A DNA stretch of 24,651 bases from JAGTVG01 sp964389805 (GTDB taxonomy: Bacteria > Bacteroidota > Bacteroidia > Cytophagales > Cyclobacteriaceae), in NCBI GenBank assembly GCA_964389805.1, contig CAYMFU010000082.1, positions 1-24,651 on the forward strand, read 5' to 3'. Each line of letters opens with the position of its first letter. The first letter of the stretch is position 1. The notes beneath the pieces are model-generated. The model was not told where the DNA came from. It did not search any database and worked only from the letters and a program-made list of their open reading frames with translations. Both the position numbers and the translations under genes were made by a program. Below are positions 23,414-24,651 of this stretch, in pieces.

Positions 23414-24592
23414 TTATCCAGTTTTTATTCGCTCCAGGGACTTCCAGGCCAGAAGGAACATTCTGGGTACATGGAATGGGCCTTTCCAGATATTACCTTT
23501 TAAAGTGTTTGAAATCCTTCCATCCCGATGAAGGTAACCGAACCATTCACCATGGCTCCTATCCGGGAAATGCATGAAGCTCCAATCATGCACCAATTTA
23601 TGCCATTCCGCATATTTTGCATCTCGTGTTGCAGCATAGGCCATCAGAGTAGCAATTATAGCTTCACAATTTGGCCACCAGAATTTCATATCGTGCCAAT
23701 ACTCCTGAACCGGATGACCTTTGACATCCCTGAAATAAAAGATCCCACCGAATTTCTTATCCCATCCAATATTCCACATCCAGTCAAGCATTGTAGTCCC
23801 CATTTTGATAAGGTCCGGATCATTATTCCTAAATCTTGCTTCATGGAGTATGAACCAGGATCCTTCAATGGCATGCCCCGGATTAAGTGTCCTTCCTTCG
23901 AAATGATCTATAAAACTACCATCAGACCCGACTGTTTCCATTACCGCCTTAAATTCGCTCTTTATAAAATCAGTCTTTATTTCCCTGATCCATTCATCAA
24001 TATACCTGGTAAAGGAAGGATCACCCAAGTTATACCTGAGTTCCTGAGCCGTTACAATACCAATCATAGGATGTCCCATGCCTTTCAAAGGTCGGTTTTC
24101 CGTGTATTTTGGCTCAATTAGACCGGGAGTACTTATATGTTTGTAAAATACATCAAAAAGTGTAAGTGCCAGGCGTTTATACTTTTCTTCTCCCGTAGCT
24201 TTATATAAGGCGGCGAAGGCGATGCTGGCAAAGGTTTCGGAAAATACGTACCTCCTTTTCCGTATAGGATTCCCCTTCCTGTCTACTATAAAAAACATCC
24301 GGCCATCATTATCCATGCAATATTTCTCAAGAAAACGAGCACCATGTAATGCCAGATCAAGCCATTCGGCCTTCTTATCGACTTCGTTATAGAGAGTGGC
24401 CAGCATCCAGGTGAACCTTCCCTGCTGCCAGACTCCCTTATCCGTATCGATGACGGTACCATCCTCATCTAGTGAAGTCATAAATCCACCATAGTCTTTA
24501 TCAATGCTATATTTCAACCAGAATGGGATGATATCTTCCAGCAAACCGTTACAGTAAATGGATATATATTTTATGATGTCCTTTTCTTTCAT
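23414..24592 (-). CDS. AGE-family epimerase (N-acylglucosamine 2-epimerase-like)
   Basis: 392 aa from the ATG at 24592 (an in-frame TTG directly before it is rejected). The (alpha/alpha)6-barrel family interconverts GlcNAc and ManNAc or epimerises free aldoses at C2. Seen motifs: DYGGFMTSLDEDG (33-45), DKGVWQQGRFTWM (51-63), FSETFASIA (117-125), NPGHAIEGSWF (237-247) with catalytic-type H240, KFWWPNCEA (303-311) and WKGPFHVPR (369-377) with H374. The 134-residue spacing of the two His equals that I recall for pig AGE (H248/H382), and KGPFHVPR is closer to AGE than to cellobiose 2-epimerases. Substrate is thus probably GlcNAc/ManNAc, though mannose-type relatives cannot be excluded. The start codon overlaps the stop of the upstream gene (TGATG), so the two are translationally coupled. 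Confidence 0.88.
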   Translation of the reverse strand: MKEKDIIKYISIYCNGLLEDIIPFWLKYSIDKDYGGFMTSLDEDGTVIDTDKGVWQQGRFTWMLATLYNEVDKKAEWLDLALHGARFLEKYCMDNDGRMFFIVDRKGNPIRKRRYVFSETFASIAFAALYKATGEEKYKRLALTLFDVFYKHISTPGLIEPKYTENRPLKGMGHPMIGIVTAQELRYNLGDPSFTRYIDEWIREIKTDFIKSEFKAVMETVGSDGSFIDHFEGRTLNPGHAIEGSWFILHEARFRNNDPDLIKMGTTMLDWMWNIGWDKKFGGIFYFRDVKGHPVQEYWHDMKFWWPNCEAIIATLMAYAATRDAKYAEWHKLVHDWSFMHFPDRSHGEWFGYLHRDGRISNTLKGNIWKGPFHVPRMFLLAWKSLERIKTG

Positions 24593-24651
24593 CAATTTGA
24601 TTTTAAAGCTTTCACTGTCAGGCCATCCAGTAATTTATCTTTTTCATGCAA
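24592..24651 (-). CDS. C-terminal end of the upstream operon gene
   Basis: Reading the minus strand from the window edge, 19 sense codons end in TGA at 24592-24594, ending …VKALKSN. The last base of the stop is the first base of the epimerase ATG (TGATG), a standard translational-coupling arrangement. The gene begins outside the window. Nothing in this short tail identifies it, but an aldolase, hydrolase or regulator of the same sugar pathway would be natural. Confidence 0.55.
   Translation of the reverse strand: MHEKDKLLDGLTVKALKSN

Noticed and set aside
22824..23531. Plus-strand 235-codon ORF opposite the ROK kinase and epimerase genes
   Set aside because: It is antisense to two clearly recognisable genes and its translation shows no domain-like pattern. 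It is a shadow of the codon bias on the other strand.
23528..24121. Plus-strand 197-codon ORF opposite the AGE epimerase
   Set aside because: It lies entirely within the epimerase gene, whose motifs are intact. No independent evidence supports it.
1..24651. CRISPR array, tRNA/rRNA, insertion sequence or prophage
   Set aside because: No regularly spaced repeats, cloverleaf-like segments, transposase motifs, terminal repeats or phage structural genes were seen on reading either strand.

Overview
The window reads as a chromosomal stretch of a free-living Bacteroidota-type bacterium (Bacteroidota or a close sister lineage). The evidence is a C-terminal type IX secretion sorting domain on a CotH-family protein (YPNPFN motif), several lipoproteins with loose Bacteroidota-style lipoboxes, an almost complete lack of Shine-Dalgarno sequences, and -33/-7 promoters of the TTTG-N19-TAnnTTTG type. 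The best of these lies upstream of a GntR gene at 18735-18765. I see no tRNA, rRNA, CRISPR array, insertion sequence or phage gene, and no SusC/SusD pair.

Layout: 1-12.5 kb is mostly plus strand. It holds the tail of an unknown gene, a secreted purple-acid-phosphatase-like metallophosphoesterase, a large LTD/CotH/T9SS protein, a small membrane protein, and an acyl-CoA desaturase converging on a TfoX-N protein. Next come a two-TM unknown protein (minus strand), two exported beta-propeller proteins (one lipoprotein, one Tat substrate), a membrane class III cyclase fused to a TolB-like domain and TPRs, and a small ferredoxin-fold-like protein. From 12.5 kb on, almost everything is on the minus strand: a DoxX/TIM-barrel fusion with an internal Tat-like motif, an SMP-30-like lipoprotein, a DUF5060-type secreted glycosidase, and a gntR-slipin pair. 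A plus-strand GH18 lipoprotein interrupts this run. The window ends with a four-gene amino-sugar operon plus the end of a fifth, upstream gene.

How the genes may work together: the right-hand operon, in transcription order, is (partial gene) - AGE-family epimerase - ROK sugar kinase - GmhA-like SIS protein - vSGLT-like Na+/sugar symporter. This is a coherent uptake, epimerisation and phosphorylation set for a hexose or N-acetylhexosamine. The convergent GH18 lipoprotein could supply GlcNAc-containing substrate outside the cell. The DUF5060 glycosidase, SMP-30-like lipoprotein and propeller proteins fit a general saccharide-scavenging life style, but nothing in the sequence ties them into one pathway.

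The most unusual items are the DoxX-TIM-barrel fusion with an apparent Sec-then-Tat topology and a 42-bp tandem duplication in its linker, the YtrA-type GntR co-transcribed with a slipin rather than an ABC transporter, and the operon whose ROK kinase lacks the usual zinc motif and whose symporter differs from vSGLT at two sugar-contact positions. No single gene set here is clearly a new defence or mobile system.
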